From an uncultured Lachnospiraceae bacterium (GTDB lineage: Bacteria; Bacillota; Clostridia; Lachnospirales; Lachnospiraceae), in assembly GCA_910588295.1 (NCBI GenBank), contig CAJUQO010000086.1, positions 1 to 6,798 of the forward strand: a DNA stretch of 6,798 nucleotides, in the 5' to 3' direction. The position numbers and the translations under genes are program-made. Position 1 is the first letter of the stretch; every line of letters begins with the position of its first letter. Of the stretch, positions 6,034-6,798 are shown one piece after another. A model generated the notes under the pieces. It saw only the letters and a program-made list of their open reading frames with translations, ran no database searches and was not told where the DNA came from.

Positions 6034-6672
6034 TTTATAAAACGGATCATGGACAAATTGGGCCAAAAGCCTCCGGTTGTTATTGAAGAAGTGGGGTTTT
6101 GGAAGCAGATCAGGCCGCATTTTTACTGCGGCAGCCCAATCGGGCAGTTTATTGAGGATAAGCTCCTGCAGGCTACAGTGCCAGTCAAACTGATTGGGGA
6201 TGACAGGATCGTTAAGAAATATTTTTCCCTTGAGGCCCCCATCACCACAGATACATACGGCATAGATATGAAGCGGGAGAAGGCGGGGGGGGAGTGAAAA
6301 TGTCGGATACCGGGATGTCTGTGCGATAGAGGATCTGGAAGAAGGCAGGAAGAACAGGGACTTCTCACGCCGAATGGGGCCCCGGACTGCTGCTGCGGCG
6401 TCAGCTATGGCATCACAGACGAGCTTCCCAAGGAAGAAAAGAAAAATACGGCGTTGGAAAAAGGTTCTACGGATGTTAAACTGAAAGATCTGTGGGTGAA
6501 CACTAATGCACAGGAAACGGTGGTCATTTCAAAGGATATGTACAAAGAATTTTTCTTTTCCCATTATCAGCGTCTGGCACGGGAATTAAAATTTTACCCG
6601 GCGGACAACCGGACGGGTACAGGCCGCAGTATTCTTAAACCGCTTGCACAATATGCGGGACAGGGGGTATAA
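6034..6672 (+). pseudogene. Decayed uroporphyrinogen-decarboxylase-like protein
   Basis: Three stretches in two frames read as pieces of one protein. The first (about 6034-6297) contains KPPVVIEEVGFWKQIRPHFY, then LIGDDRIVKKYF and TYGIDMKRE. It runs into a stop at 6295 next to a run of eight G (6285-6292). With one G less, the frame continues as SENVGYRDVCAIEDLEE (to about 6346). A third piece, back in the first frame, has EEQGLLTPNG, GVSYGITDELPKEE, LKDLWVNTNAQETVVISKDM and YKEFFFSHYQRLARE (to 6585). After 6585 the reading loses likeness to anything and stops at 6672. These strings resemble, from memory, the large clostridial family of URO-D-fold proteins related to methyltransferase components (MtaA/CmuA type), where a GDDR motif, a TDELP motif and a later YGCCEP metal-binding motif are usual. 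Here a central part is missing between the second and third pieces and the YGCCEP region is lost, so no active protein is expected. Confidence 0.6.
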
Positions 6673-6673
6673 T
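6644..6673 (+). promoter_or_regulatory. Promoter-like site facing out of the window
   Basis: TTGCAC (6644-6649), 18-bp spacer, perfect TATAAT (6668-6673). It lies in the part of the previous pseudogene that no longer resembles its family, suggesting that the rearranged DNA after 6585 may be the promoter region of another gene downstream of the window. Confidence 0.4.
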
Positions 6674-6798
6674 CAGACTGGAAAATGAAAACAGTTTGGA
6701 AAATCTGCGTATTTGACATGGGAAGGTTCGTGTGTGGCGCAGGTTGTAAATTGTACCCCTTGTCAAGGACATTTTGAATTTGTGTAGTACCCGATTTT
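6674..6798. other. Unassigned end of window
   Basis: There is no coding frame of note. An 11-base palindrome, CCTTGTCAAGG, lies near 6758-6768, followed by an AT-rich stretch. It may belong to a mobile-element end or a leader region, but I cannot tell which without the sequence beyond. Confidence 0.3.

Noticed and set aside
6713..6741. Perfect TTGACA at 6713-6718 as a promoter -35
   Set aside because: No -10-like sequence lies at 15-19 bp downstream (the region is GC-rich).

Overview
The base composition, clostridial-type Shine-Dalgarno sequences (AGGAGG, AAAGGAG, GGGAGG) and the protein flavours (Ig-like lipoprotein, XRE regulator, MATE pump, AraC regulator, GH4 glycosidase) suggest a gut-type Clostridia chromosome, most likely Lachnospiraceae. 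I cannot name the genus from the sequence. I see no rRNA, tRNA, CRISPR array or complete transposase.

Layout. Positions 1-430 hold no convincing gene but contain two promoter-like sites of the same design (TTGACG, 18-bp spacer, extended -10); the second drives a small lipoprotein gene (431-973). That gene ends in a clear intrinsic terminator (992-1022). Directly after it lies a structured block of about 140 bp that looks like the 5' end (domain I) of a group II intron, cut off with no reverse transcriptase. An XRE-type regulator follows (1256-1644). Its DNA-binding half is intact, but its membrane-anchoring half has slipped into another frame and its end is altered, so it is scored as a pseudogene. 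A complete MATE-family exporter (1704-3053) follows and has its own promoter-like site inside the tail of that pseudogene.

The MATE gene converges on an AraC-family regulator on the minus strand (3085-4035) over a 31-bp gap with a GC-rich hairpin. The AraC gene is divergent from a full-length GH4 glycosidase (4240-5706; alpha-galactosidase/alpha-glucosidase type). The 204-bp gap between them carries a good minus-strand promoter for the regulator and an activator-dependent-looking promoter for the glycosidase. This pair reads as a small sugar-responsive unit in which the AraC protein senses a sugar and switches on the glycosidase.

From 5707 to about 6672 the window is decayed coding DNA: an unrecognised C-terminal fragment (5709-6032), then remnants of a uroporphyrinogen-decarboxylase-like protein with a frameshift in a run of eight G, an internal deletion and a lost C-terminus. 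The last 130 bp contain a promoter-like site (6644-6673) for something beyond the window. I found no convincing new biological system. The most notable features are the cluster of recent-looking gene decay and the intron remnant placed right behind a terminator.
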